NCBI RefSeq assembly: GCF_004348455.1 | Contig: NZ_SMKA01000042.1 | Location: forward strand, 1-41,718 | DNA: 41,718 nucleotides | Origin: Kribbella albertanoniae | Lineage (GTDB): Bacteria > Actinomycetota > Actinomycetes > Propionibacteriales > Kribbellaceae | Direction: 5' to 3' | In this document: positions 15,285 to 24,353 of the stretch, one piece after another | How positions within the stretch are numbered: position 1 is the stretch's first letter | How the letters are laid out: the number at the start of each line of letters is the position of its first letter | Program-made: the position numbers and the translations under genes | The notes under the pieces: generated by a model | Told to the model about the DNA's origin: nothing | Database searches by the model: none | Seen by the model: only the letters and a program-made list of their open reading frames with translations

Positions 15285-16100
15285 ATGAGCACCGATGATC
15301 CAGCACCCGGCCCCTCCGACGCGGCACGCGCCACGTCGTTCGGGGCCGTCGCGGCCGCGTACGACGCGGGCCGGCCGACCTTTCCGGTCGACGCGCTGAC
15401 CTGGGTCCTCGGCCCGGGACGCGGGCTGCAGGTGCTCGACCTCGGCGCCGGCACCGGGAAGCTGGCCGCGGTCGCGGCCTCACTCGGGCACGATGTGGTC
15501 GCCGTCGACCCCTCCGAGGAGATGCTGTCGGTCTGCCGGAAGCGGCCCGGGATCGACACCATGGTCGGGGCGGCCGAGTCCATCCCGCTCGCGCATGCCT
15601 CGGTGGACGCGGTCATCGTCGGGCAGGCCTTCCACTGGTTCGACCACGCGCGGGCGCTGCCGGAGATCGCTCGGATCCTGCGACCGAACGGCGTACTGGG
15701 TCTGCTCTGGAACAACGCGGACGTCGTGGTTCCGTGGGTGCGCCGGATGATGCAGGCGATCCAGGGGCCGGACAGCCACGGGACCGACAAGTTCGACCCG
15801 GTGCCGACCCTGCTGCAGTCGGACATGTTCGACGGGGTGGAAACCGCCCGGTTCCGGCACTGGCAGGATCTGGATCGACACAACCTGAAGCAGCTTGCGG
15901 AGTCGCACTCCCGGATCGCGATGCTGACCGGCTCCCGCCGCGAGACGGTGCTGGAGCAGGTCGACGCGATCTACGACGCCAGCGCGCGACCGCCCGAGCC
16001 GCTCCGGATGCCGTACTTCACCGAGTGCTACCGGACCCGGCCGAGCGACCTGGCCAACTACCGCCGGACCCTCGACGCGCCGGTCGCCCCACATCTGTAG
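15285..16100 (+). CDS. Class I SAM-dependent methyltransferase
   Basis: 271 residues. The fold is clear: LQVLDLGAGTGKLA at 48-61 is motif I, VVAVDPSEEML is the acidic residue after strand 2, then DAVIVGQAFHWFD and the ILRPNGVLGLLWNN motif III region. The 'AFHWFD' element is typical of the UbiE/Methyltransf_11 group acting on small molecules. An in-frame GTG stands directly before the ATG. There is no Shine-Dalgarno and only 38 bases separate it from spsF, so a very short leader is likely. It ends 15 bases before the convergent MFS gene. It could be the first tailoring gene of the NRPS-PKS cluster or an unrelated housekeeping gene; position alone does not decide. Confidence 0.82.
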   Translation: MSTDDPAPGPSDAARATSFGAVAAAYDAGRPTFPVDALTWVLGPGRGLQVLDLGAGTGKLAAVAASLGHDVVAVDPSEEMLSVCRKRPGIDTMVGAAESIPLAHASVDAVIVGQAFHWFDHARALPEIARILRPNGVLGLLWNNADVVVPWVRRMMQAIQGPDSHGTDKFDPVPTLLQSDMFDGVETARFRHWQDLDRHNLKQLAESHSRIAMLTGSRRETVLEQVDAIYDASARPPEPLRMPYFTECYRTRPSDLANYRRTLDAPVAPHL

Positions 16101-16115
16101 GGCGCGGGGCTCACC

Positions 16116-17393
16116 TCACGCGGCATCCGGCGCTCCGTCGGGCAGCAGATCATCGGTGTCCCGGTCCGGCACCGGCAGCCGGGTCAGACGGCGGGTGGCC
16201 GGGTCGAGCAGGCTGACAAAGGTGGCGACCACGATCACCGCCGCGCTGACGATCAGGGTGACCTCGGTCCCCGCAGCGGCCGCTATCGCCGCTGCCAGCG
16301 CCAAGCCGACCGGACGCAGGACCAGAGAACCGGTGAAGTCGAAGGACGAAACCCTCGACAGCGACTCCTCCGGCACCTGCTCCTGCAGCGCCGTGTCCCA
16401 CAAGGTGTCCGGGAAACTGATCGCGATCCCGGCCAGGGCACTGGCGACCACCAGCAGGATCAGGCTGGAGTCCGCGGCCAGCAGCAAGAGCACCGGGCAG
16501 GCGAGCAGCAGCACGAACCGGCCGATCAGAAGCAGTTTCGCCGGCCTTAGCCACACCGTCAGTGCGTTGCCCATGACCTGACCGACGCTCAGGCCGGCGA
16601 TGATCGCTCCCCAGCGCAGCCCGCCGTCGTGCTGATCGACCAGAGCCGCGGGACCGAGCACCTGGAAGGCCGAGAACATCAGGTTGAAGACCATGAAGTA
16701 GAGGATCGACGTCCAGATCCAGCTACGGCGCGTCACCTCGTGCCAGCCTGCTCGGAGTTCCTTCCAGAACCCGACCTGCGCGGCCGCGGTCCGGACGCGT
16801 TCCGGCAGCACCAAGCGAGCCAGGAAGATCATGCTGACCACGAAGGTCAGGCCGTCGATCACCAGGGCCCACCCCGCGCCACTGGTGATCACCAGTGTGC
16901 CGGCCACCATCGGTCCGACGGTGCCAATCAGGTTACGGGTCAACGAGATCAGCCCGTTCGCTTCCTGGACCAGACCGGGCGGAGCGGTGAGCGCGACCAG
17001 GCCGACGGACGCCGGCAGGAAGAACGCGGTGGCCGCGCCACACACCAACTGGAGCAGGATCATCAACGGAACCGTGGCCTCGCCGGTCAGCAGCAGGACA
17101 CCGAAGCCCACCTGCGTGATCACGCGCAGGCCGTCAGCCAGCATCATCAGCCGCTGCCTCGGCACCCGGTCGGCCCAGACCCCGCCGATCAGCATGAAGA
17201 CGACCTGCGACACCGAATAGGCGGTCAGGACATAGCCGAGGTCGGCCACGGAACCGGTGGCCTCGAGCACACCGAAGGTGAGCGCCACCGGCGTGATCGC
17301 GCTGCCGATCATGGAGGTCGAGCTGGCCAGATACTGGTTCCTGAACGGCGCATGCCGCAGCAGCCTCAGGGAGGAGTCCCAGTGCACCCGCAT
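16116..17393 (-). CDS. MFS efflux transporter
   Basis: 425 residues with about 12 hydrophobic helices. It belongs to the MFS group that includes enterobactin exporter EntS and macrolide efflux proteins: N-terminal FRNQYLASSTSMIGSAITPVAL and the helix 2-3 loop GGVWADRVPRQRLMMLADGLR, a clear motif A (G-x-x-x-D-R-x-x-R-R). The C-terminal tail after 'LLDPATRRL' is cytoplasmic and acidic. It is the last gene of the leftward operon. Its ATG follows directly after the stop of the ATP-grasp gene, with AGAAGGTGA as ribosome site. In this setting it probably exports the cluster product and may give self-resistance. Confidence 0.85.
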   Translation of the reverse strand: MRVHWDSSLRLLRHAPFRNQYLASSTSMIGSAITPVALTFGVLEATGSVADLGYVLTAYSVSQVVFMLIGGVWADRVPRQRLMMLADGLRVITQVGFGVLLLTGEATVPLMILLQLVCGAATAFFLPASVGLVALTAPPGLVQEANGLISLTRNLIGTVGPMVAGTLVITSGAGWALVIDGLTFVVSMIFLARLVLPERVRTAAAQVGFWKELRAGWHEVTRRSWIWTSILYFMVFNLMFSAFQVLGPAALVDQHDGGLRWGAIIAGLSVGQVMGNALTVWLRPAKLLLIGRFVLLLACPVLLLLAADSSLILLVVASALAGIAISFPDTLWDTALQEQVPEESLSRVSSFDFTGSLVLRPVGLALAAAIAAAAGTEVTLIVSAAVIVVATFVSLLDPATRRLTRLPVPDRDTDDLLPDGAPDAA

Positions 17394-18665
17394 TCAGTGA
17401 TCACCTTCTCGTGTGAGCATTTCGGCAGCGTTGAGCCAGACATCTCCGGCCGGAGTGGCGAACGAGCAGCGCAGCGGCAGCAAGGCGGAGGACGGGATCG
17501 ACGACAGCTCGGAATGCTGACCGACCTCTCCGCAGATCAGATCGAGATCGAACGAGCGGCTGTCGGCAGGTAGCCGCGATCCCGGCCGCACGAGCTGACG
17601 GCGGCCCGAGATCCCGGCCTGCCGCAGCACGTCTCGCGCGCCCTCCACCGCCAGCAGCCTCGTCGCCGTCAGCGGTGGTTGGCAGTAGAACTGGAAGTAC
17701 ACCCGCTCCGCGACGGTCGGCGCGACCACCACGGCCTCTCCGAGGGCGACCCGGGCCGCGAGCTCGACCATGTCCAGCGCACTCGCACGGCGGTACAACT
17801 CGTTGAGATGACCGCCGAGCCGGCCGTTGACCTCGATGATCCGTGGGCCGTCGGCCGTCAGCTTGACCTCAGTGTGGGTGATCCCGTCCCGAACCCCCAG
17901 CGCGTCCAGAGCCCGACCGACCAGGTCGACGATCTCGGCCTGCAGCTCCGGAGCGACGGTGGCGGGCACAAACTGACCGGTCTCGCGGAACGGCGGCAGC
18001 TGCGGGAGTTTCCCGGTCAGCCCGATCAGGTCGTGGCGGGCGCCCTGCGACAGGTACTCGACGGAGATGTAGTCACCGAACGGCGCGGATTCGACACCCA
18101 CCAGGTATTCCTCGACCACCATCGTCGGCGCGTCGGTCCCCCCGGCCAGCAGATCCGCCAGGATCTCCTCGCCGGCTTCGCAGGAGTGCACCAGATGGGT
18201 GTCCCGGCTCCCTTCGCCGCGGATTGGCTTCACAACGAGCGGCAGACCAAGCTCGGCGACCACGCCCGGCCATTGCGATGCTGCCCCGATCGTCCGGGAT
18301 CGCACCTCGTCCACCCCGTGCTTGGCCAGCAGTGCACGCTGCTCGGCCTTGTCGGTCAGCGCGGTCACCACGTCGGGGCGATGGAAGACCAGACCGAGCT
18401 CGTCGGCGAGCCTCGCCGTACCGGCCAGGGCCCGCTCGCTGAAGGTCAGGATTCCGGTCGGCGCGAAGGTCCGGAGCCGCGCGAGATCGGCCGCCTCGTC
18501 GCCGGACAGAGGCACGACCGGCCCCGCTGCCTCGAGCACAGCAACGAGCTCCGCGGCCTGGTGATCCGCCGGCAGCACGAAGGCGACGTGCTCGTGGAAC
18601 GCCACCCCGACGACCAGGTCGCCCGAGGTGACCGCACCGTGGTCCACAACGACCAGCAGCGTCAT
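17394..18665 (-). CDS. ATP-grasp carboxylate-amine ligase
   Basis: 423 residues. ATP-grasp enzymes activate a carboxylate as acyl phosphate and join it to an amine or thiol. Visible elements: a preATP-grasp domain (1-100), LPLVVKPIRGEGSRDTHLV with the ATP-contacting Lys, MVVEEYLVG (linker acids), and EVKLTADGPRIIEVNGRLGG with the Mg-binding E-x-N. A 100-residue C-terminal extension follows. The arrangement resembles amino-acid ligases of the BacD and carnosine-synthase type. The ATG overlaps the previous stop as ATGA, with GGCGGAG upstream. In the cluster it could make an amide between the assembly-line product, or an amino acid, and the amino-sugar unit. The substrate is not deducible. Confidence 0.85.
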   Translation of the reverse strand: MTLLVVVDHGAVTSGDLVVGVAFHEHVAFVLPADHQAAELVAVLEAAGPVVPLSGDEAADLARLRTFAPTGILTFSERALAGTARLADELGLVFHRPDVVTALTDKAEQRALLAKHGVDEVRSRTIGAASQWPGVVAELGLPLVVKPIRGEGSRDTHLVHSCEAGEEILADLLAGGTDAPTMVVEEYLVGVESAPFGDYISVEYLSQGARHDLIGLTGKLPQLPPFRETGQFVPATVAPELQAEIVDLVGRALDALGVRDGITHTEVKLTADGPRIIEVNGRLGGHLNELYRRASALDMVELAARVALGEAVVVAPTVAERVYFQFYCQPPLTATRLLAVEGARDVLRQAGISGRRQLVRPGSRLPADSRSFDLDLICGEVGQHSELSSIPSSALLPLRCSFATPAGDVWLNAAEMLTREGDH

Positions 18666-19462
18666 GACTCCGCCTGGACCAGCTGCTGCAGGACGGTCAG
18701 GAACTCCGGGCTTGCCGTGAGCTCACGCTGCGGGACGAGAATCGTGATCGTGGCCCGGCGCTCGGCCCAGCCTGCGACGACCGGTCCGGCCAGATCAGCG
18801 CTGAGGACCAGGCGGGTGCCGGCCGCCGGTTCCGCCGGTTCCGCGGCCGACGCGGCGATCAGGTAGGACAACCAGGCGGCACAGCGGTCTCCGTACTCAC
18901 CGGTCAGGATTTCTGCCTCAACCTCCGACAAGCCGTGGGCCTCGGCCATCGCGGCCAGGCCGGTCGCGAGCACGCGGCGGATCTCGACATCGGCCGCCGG
19001 GACGGAATCCGGCAGGGCGGCCGGCATCAGGTCCGGCGAACCGAACTCGTTCAGCATCTCGGCCAGTTCGGTCCGGACCTGAACGCGGTCCGGGATCGAC
19101 GGTGAGACCAGGAGCTGCCGCTCGACCCGGACTCCCCGATCGAGAAGTCCCTGGACCAGAGCGATCGTGAGTGGCGCCGCGCTGCAGTACCCGATCACGT
19201 CGAGCGACCCGCCGACAACGGTGCCGGCAAGTTGTTCGGCGTACCGGTCGGCGAGCCCGGACAAGGTCAGCACCTCACCCGAGCGAGCGAGGTCCGCGAC
19301 CGGATCGATCCGCACGACGCGACGCCCGGGAACGGCTCCGGCCACGGCGTCGCCGATACTCTCGCCGGCCGCGAACTGCACGAAGTCCACCACGACCACC
19401 AGCCGCTCGCCGGCGAGCCGCTGGCCTTCGAACTCGGCAACGGTTCCGTACTCAGCTGTCAT
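18662..19462 (-). CDS. Thioesterase-like alpha/beta hydrolase with Cys at the nucleophile position
   Basis: 266 residues. The order of strands and the elbow 'LDVIGYCSAAPLTIAL' (Cys93) match the thioesterase domains of NRPS/PKS lines, where the motif is normally G-x-S-x-G. Here it is G-Y-C-S-A: the nucleophile would be Cys and the second glycine is Ala. I see no C-terminal Gly-His or other obvious catalytic His, so it may be a degenerate, non-catalytic or unusually acting thioesterase. It lies 2 bases downstream of the PKS stop (TAA) with a GGTGGGG ribosome site, and its stop is coupled to the ATP-grasp gene, so it belongs to the assembly line. An alternative reading is a product-release or editing factor paired with the ligase. 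Confidence 0.68.
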   Translation of the reverse strand: MTAEYGTVAEFEGQRLAGERLVVVVDFVQFAAGESIGDAVAGAVPGRRVVRIDPVADLARSGEVLTLSGLADRYAEQLAGTVVGGSLDVIGYCSAAPLTIALVQGLLDRGVRVERQLLVSPSIPDRVQVRTELAEMLNEFGSPDLMPAALPDSVPAADVEIRRVLATGLAAMAEAHGLSEVEAEILTGEYGDRCAAWLSYLIAASAAEPAEPAAGTRLVLSADLAGPVVAGWAERRATITILVPQRELTASPEFLTVLQQLVQAES

Positions 19463-19464
19463 CT

Positions 19465-22431
19465 TTACCCCACCTGTTGGGACTGCAGTTGCCGGACCAG
19501 CGCTGCCACTGACTCCAAGGTCGGCCGGGCCGCCACGGCCTGGAGGGAGACGGTCACGCCCAGACTCTCGCGCAGCCTGGCGATCATCCGGACGAGCAAG
19601 AGCGACTGACCGCCGGCGGCAAAGAAGTCGGTACGGCGGTCGATCTCGGCGACACCGAGCAGATCCCGCCAGATCGCGGCGATCGCGAGCTCGAGCCCGT
19701 CGTCGGTGCTGTCGTCACTGGTCGGCGGGACTTCGGCCGGCTGGCGCCGTACCGGTGGATCGCGCTCCACCGCCGACTGGGTCGCCGAAGCGACCGCCGC
19801 ACTGTCGAGCCAGTACCGACGCCGATCGAACGGGTACGTCGGGAGCGGTATTCGACGGCCTCGCCCGTCCGGCCACAACGCGTTCCAGTCGATCGGGGCT
19901 CCGGCGCACCAGGCATCCGCGACCGCTTCGAGAGCGACTCTCTCCGCCGGCCGGTCGTCGCGCGCACCCGGGAACGCAGCGGCGACGGCCAAGGGGCGTC
20001 CTGCGGCGACCTGTTGAGCAAGTTGGGTCAAAACCCGGCCCGGCCCGACCTCGATCAGCAACGGATCGCGGTACGTCGTGAGCACCTGGTCGACAGCCTG
20101 CCGGAACCGAACGGGCCGACGCAGATGCTCTGCCCAGTGCTCCGCGCCGACCGCCCCCGGGTCCAGCTCGGAACCCGTGCGCGTCGACACCAGCGGAATC
20201 GTCAAGGAGCGATACGAGAACTCCCCGGCGACCGATCGGAACTGCGGCACCAACGGGTCCAAAGCCGCCGAGTGCATGGCCACGGGCGCCGGCAGCAACC
20301 GGAACTCGATGTGGCCAGCCTCGAGCACGGCCTGCAGTTCGGCAATCGCCTGCACCGAGCCAGCAGCGACCACGGCTCGCGGGGCGTTGTCGACCGCGAT
20401 CGTGACACCGGCCGGCAGCAACCGCTGTACCTCGTCGGCAGACGCCATCACGGCCAGCATCCGCCCGCTCTCGGCCGCGGCCATCACCTTGCCCCGCCGA
20501 GCCACCAGCACGGCCGCGTCCGCCAGATCCATCGCCCCGGCGACGCACGCGGCGACGTACTCACCGAGGCTGTGACCAACGACGAAGTCCGGGCAGACAC
20601 CCCACGATCGGAGCAGCATGGTCATGGCGTACTCGACGGCGAACAGTGCCGGCTGCCCCAGCTGCATACTGTTCAGCTCGGCGGTCGCGGCCGGATCGTC
20701 CTTCGATCCCTCGCAGATCAGCCAGCGCAGGTCCAGACCGAGCTCCGGCTCCAGGATCTCGGCGCATCGGTCGATCGCGGCCTGGAAGACTTCGAACTGC
20801 TCGTACAGCCCCGAAGCCATCCCCGGGTACTGCGAGCCTTGGCCGGTGAAGAGAAAACCCACCGGCCGGGTACTCCCCGATCGCACCGCAACTCGCTCGG
20901 CCAGGGCCGCGGGAAGGTCCTTCAGGTTCGACACCACGACAGCGGATCGATACTCGTGTTCCTGCCTGCCGAGCTGCAACGTCGTCGCGACGTCGGCCAG
21001 CGTGGCATCCGGTTCAGCACTCAGCCAGGTCGTCAGATTCGCGGTCAGACGGTCCACGCCGGCAACCTCGCGGGCGGACACCGGCACCACCAGGGAGCGA
21101 TTGGCGGTGGCCTGCCGCGAACCCTCGGGGGGTGCTTGTTCGAGGACCAGGTGCGCATTCGTCCCACCGAGGCCGAACGAACTGACACCAGCTCGTCGAG
21201 GTCCTGCCCCTGGCCAGCCGCGGCCCTCCGAACCCACGTCGAACCCGTTCTCGGCGAGCCGCAGTTCGGGGTCCGGGGTTTCGCAGTTGATCGACGGCGG
21301 GATGAACCCGTGCCAGACCGCCAGTGCCGCCTTGATCAGGCCGGCGACACCCGCGGCCGCGTCGACGTGCCCGATATTGGGTTTCACCGAACCGATCGTG
21401 CACAGGGGTGCTCCGGCGACCGGCGGGCCGAATGCCTCGGCCAGGGCCGCGATCTCGATCGCGTCACCGACTTCCGTGCCGGTTCCATGTGTCTCGACGT
21501 ACTGGATCGAGTCCGCCCGGACGCCGGCCGCCCGATGCGCGGCGCGAATCACCTCGGCCTGGCCAGTCACACTCGGCGCGGTGTACCCGACCTTTCGGCC
21601 ACCGTCGTTGTTGATCGCGCTGCCCAGCACCACGGCATAGATGCGCTGCCCCGCGGCAACGGCATCACTCAACCGTCGCAACACCACGACGCCGGCGCCG
21701 TTGCCGGGAACCGTCCCGGCCGCCTGGTCCGAGAACGCCCGGCAATGCCCGTCCGGCGCCATGATGTCGTGCGGCCGGTACAGGTAGCCCGAACGTTGCG
21801 GAAGGCTGATCGAGACGCCCCCGGCGAGCATCACGTCGGCTTCACCGCGCAACAAGCTCTGGACCGCGAAGTGCACTGCGACCAGCGAGGTCGAGCAGGA
21901 CGTCTGAATCGTCACGGCGGGTCCGGTCAGGCCCAGCCGATTCGCCGTCCTGGTCGCCAGATGATCCTTCTCGTTCGCGACCAGCATCGCCATCTCGCCG
22001 ACATCACGCACGACGTCGGGGTGACCGAGAACATGGTTGAACAGATACATGTTCTCGCCGGAACCGGCGAAGACACCGATCCGCTCGTCGCCCGCCGACG
22101 GATTCTGACCCGCCTGTTCCAGCGCCTCGTAGGCACATTCGAGGAAGACCCGCTGCTGCGGATCGGTCAGCTCGGCCTCCCGCGGCGCGAACCCGAAGAA
22201 CTCCGCGGCGAACTCCTCCACCCCGTCGACCGCGCCCCGCACCGGAACGTAGTCGGGATGGGCCAGCAGCTCCGCCGGAACCGAACCGGCCAGGTCCGCT
22301 GGGGCGAACCTGGTGGCCGACTCCCGCGCTCCAACCAGGTTCGACCAGTACTGTTCCGCGGTCCGCGCTCCGGGCAGCCGCAGGCCGAACCCGACGATCG
22401 CGACGGCCTCGGCGCGGTCCGGCGCGGTCAT
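19465..22431 (-). CDS. Type I polyketide synthase module, KS-AT-ACP
   Basis: 988 residues, one module. KS (about 8-430): active-site Cys179 in QTSCSTSLVAVH, His315 in VETHGTGTE and His355 in KPNIGHVDAAAG. AT (about 525-810): GQGSQYPGM, Ser621 in GHSLGEYVAA, and VAMHS at 717-721 in the specificity position where malonyl enzymes have HAFH and methylmalonyl enzymes YASH, so the extender is ambiguous. The post-AT motif PLPTYPFDRRRYW precedes an ACP with Ser943 in FFAAGGQSL. There is no KR, DH, ER or TE, so it would deliver a beta-keto thioester. QTSCSTS in place of the usual TACSSS is, as I recall, seen in KS domains that follow NRPS modules. The start overlaps the A-PCP stop as ATGA. Confidence 0.93.
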   Translation of the reverse strand: MTAPDRAEAVAIVGFGLRLPGARTAEQYWSNLVGARESATRFAPADLAGSVPAELLAHPDYVPVRGAVDGVEEFAAEFFGFAPREAELTDPQQRVFLECAYEALEQAGQNPSAGDERIGVFAGSGENMYLFNHVLGHPDVVRDVGEMAMLVANEKDHLATRTANRLGLTGPAVTIQTSCSTSLVAVHFAVQSLLRGEADVMLAGGVSISLPQRSGYLYRPHDIMAPDGHCRAFSDQAAGTVPGNGAGVVVLRRLSDAVAAGQRIYAVVLGSAINNDGGRKVGYTAPSVTGQAEVIRAAHRAAGVRADSIQYVETHGTGTEVGDAIEIAALAEAFGPPVAGAPLCTIGSVKPNIGHVDAAAGVAGLIKAALAVWHGFIPPSINCETPDPELRLAENGFDVGSEGRGWPGAGPRRAGVSSFGLGGTNAHLVLEQAPPEGSRQATANRSLVVPVSAREVAGVDRLTANLTTWLSAEPDATLADVATTLQLGRQEHEYRSAVVVSNLKDLPAALAERVAVRSGSTRPVGFLFTGQGSQYPGMASGLYEQFEVFQAAIDRCAEILEPELGLDLRWLICEGSKDDPAATAELNSMQLGQPALFAVEYAMTMLLRSWGVCPDFVVGHSLGEYVAACVAGAMDLADAAVLVARRGKVMAAAESGRMLAVMASADEVQRLLPAGVTIAVDNAPRAVVAAGSVQAIAELQAVLEAGHIEFRLLPAPVAMHSAALDPLVPQFRSVAGEFSYRSLTIPLVSTRTGSELDPGAVGAEHWAEHLRRPVRFRQAVDQVLTTYRDPLLIEVGPGRVLTQLAQQVAAGRPLAVAAAFPGARDDRPAERVALEAVADAWCAGAPIDWNALWPDGRGRRIPLPTYPFDRRRYWLDSAAVASATQSAVERDPPVRRQPAEVPPTSDDSTDDGLELAIAAIWRDLLGVAEIDRRTDFFAAGGQSLLLVRMIARLRESLGVTVSLQAVAARPTLESVAALVRQLQSQQVG

Positions 22432-24320
22432 CGAACGCCCGCCGTGAGCAGGTGGTCGGTCAGCGCGGCGACGCTCGGGTAGCGGAAGATGTCGACGATC
22501 CGGACGCCGTGCTCCGGGAGCAGTTCGGTCAACCGGGTGTGCAACTGGGCAGCCATCAGGGAGTCACCACCAACATCGAAGAAGCCGTCCCGCCGGCCGA
22601 AGTCACTGAACCCGAGCACGTCCGTCCAGGCCTGGACGATCAGCGCCTCGACCTTCGCGCGACCCCGCGCGCCGGCCACGGCGTCCACGACCGGCCCGGT
22701 CGCCAGACCTGACTCGGCCGTCGCTGCCTCGGCCGAGCCTCGCGCGTCGTCGGCAGTGGACGGAGCGTGTGTGTCTGCCGCGGCGACCAACGCGTCGGCA
22801 TCAACCTTTCCGTTGGCCGTCAAAGGGATCCGGTCCAGGACCGTCCACAGCTGCGGCAGCATGGACGGCGGCAGCACCTGAGCGAGCAGCTGGCGCAGTT
22901 CGGCGATCGGGGCATCAGCTGGATCTGCGATGACCGCACACAGAATCCGCAGATTTCCCGGCCGGCCGGCGGCCACGACCGCCACGTCGCGGATCAGCCC
23001 GGTCGCCCGCACGTGCTGCTCGATCTCCTCGAGCTCGACCCGATGTCCGCGGATCTTCACCTGGCGATCCCGGCGGCCGACGTACTGCAGCTCACCGTCG
23101 CACCAGCGGACCAGATCTCCGGTTCGGTACGCCGGCCGGTCGTCGCCAGGCAGCGGCCGGAAGGCGGCCGCGGTCTGCTCCGGCGCGCCGAGGTAGCCAC
23201 GGGCCAGGCCCTGCCCGAGCAGAACCAGCTCTCCGGTCCGGCCGATCGGAAGCGGGACATCGTGCTCGTCGACGACCCGGACCGTTGTTCCCGGCACCGG
23301 CCGGCCGATCGGCACCGACGCTTCTCCGCCGGACGCGACAACGGTGTGCACGGTGCTGAACGTCGTGTTCTCGGTCGGCCCGTAGCCGTTCACCACGGTG
23401 ATCCGGGGGAACCTGTGCAGCAGCCGGCGGGCATGGTCGGCCGAGACGACGTCACCTCCGGTGACGACGGCGGTGAGCGCCGCGAAACCGTCAACCGCTT
23501 CGTCGATCATGATGCGGAACAACCCCGCGGTCAGCCAGGCAACCGTGATCTCCCGGTCGAGGAGAAATCCGGAGAGCCCCGGAGGAGCGACCGGACCAGC
23601 GGGCATCGCCTCGACGGTGGCGCCGGTCAGCAGTGGCAGGAAGATCTCGAGTGTCGAGGCGTCGAACGCCAGCGGGGCGAGCCGGAGGAATCGCTGCCCG
23701 GGGCCGGACGGCAGGTAACCGGCGCCTCGCACCAGCCGGACCACTCCGCGGTGCGGAATCCGCACCGCCTTCGGAACGCCCGACGTCCCCGACGTGAAGG
23801 CGATGTACGCGATCGCCTCCGGGTTGGTGGCCGCATCGTCGGCGGGCGTGCGAGGCACCTCCGAGCCTGCGCTCCCCGGGCGGAGCGGGCGGCAACGACC
23901 GGCGCTTGCCCGCGCGACCCGCCGGGCACGATCGAAAGGCCCGAGCACGGCCACCGGTGCGGCCAGCTCGAGCATTGCCGCGAGGCGGTCGTCAGGTGCC
24001 GCCTCGTCGAGCGCGAGATAGGTCGCCCGGGCAGCCAGCACTCCCAGGACCGCGGCCAGCTCGTCACGACCGCGCGGGTGCGCGATCACCACGACGTCGC
24101 CCGGGCCGACACCGGCTGCCAGCAGACCGGCGGCCTGTTCCCGGGCGAGCCGGTCGAGCTCGTGGTAGGTCACCGTCTCGCCGGCTGCGTCCCGCACCGC
24201 GACACGCTCCGGGTAGCTCTGGACGACCTCGGTCCACAGCTGCCAGATCGACGCGTCGGAGTCGACCGAATCGCCTTCCTCCCAGACAGGTGGAGGCAGG
24301 GCCGATGATGCGGCGGACAT
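22428..24320 (-). CDS. NRPS loading protein, adenylation-PCP
   Basis: 630 residues. Adenylation core motifs are present: AFTSGTSGVPKAV (A3), FDASTLEIF (A4), VVNGYGPTENTT (A5), GELVLLGQGLARGY (A6), YRTGDLVRW (A7), GRRDRQVKIRGHRVELEEIE (A8) and LTANGKVD (A10, catalytic Lys). The PCP Ser587 lies in FFDVGGDSL. There is no condensation domain, so this is a starter unit. By hand alignment to PheA, the pocket residues read D-A-L-W-V-G-G-T-F, close to valine-type codes, suggesting a small aliphatic amino acid. The ATG at 24320 has GAGGAG upstream. An unusual 45-residue linker rich in Ala and Thr joins A to PCP. It starts the chain that the next gene's KS extends. Confidence 0.92.
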   Translation of the reverse strand: MSAASSALPPPVWEEGDSVDSDASIWQLWTEVVQSYPERVAVRDAAGETVTYHELDRLAREQAAGLLAAGVGPGDVVVIAHPRGRDELAAVLGVLAARATYLALDEAAPDDRLAAMLELAAPVAVLGPFDRARRVARASAGRCRPLRPGSAGSEVPRTPADDAATNPEAIAYIAFTSGTSGVPKAVRIPHRGVVRLVRGAGYLPSGPGQRFLRLAPLAFDASTLEIFLPLLTGATVEAMPAGPVAPPGLSGFLLDREITVAWLTAGLFRIMIDEAVDGFAALTAVVTGGDVVSADHARRLLHRFPRITVVNGYGPTENTTFSTVHTVVASGGEASVPIGRPVPGTTVRVVDEHDVPLPIGRTGELVLLGQGLARGYLGAPEQTAAAFRPLPGDDRPAYRTGDLVRWCDGELQYVGRRDRQVKIRGHRVELEEIEQHVRATGLIRDVAVVAAGRPGNLRILCAVIADPADAPIAELRQLLAQVLPPSMLPQLWTVLDRIPLTANGKVDADALVAAADTHAPSTADDARGSAEAATAESGLATGPVVDAVAGARGRAKVEALIVQAWTDVLGFSDFGRRDGFFDVGGDSLMAAQLHTRLTELLPEHGVRIVDIFRYPSVAALTDHLLTAGVR

Positions 24321-24353
24321 GCGATGCTCCTCGAAGTGGCGGGGTGACGATGA

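Noticed and set aside
20014..22482. An 822-codon open frame antisense to the PKS gene
   Set aside because: It has no recognisable domain and is Arg/Gln/Asp-rich in the way high-GC antisense frames are. The opposite strand encodes an unmistakable KS-AT-ACP protein.
22767..24308. A 513-codon open frame antisense to the adenylation gene
   Set aside because: No domain; all A-domain core motifs are on the other strand.
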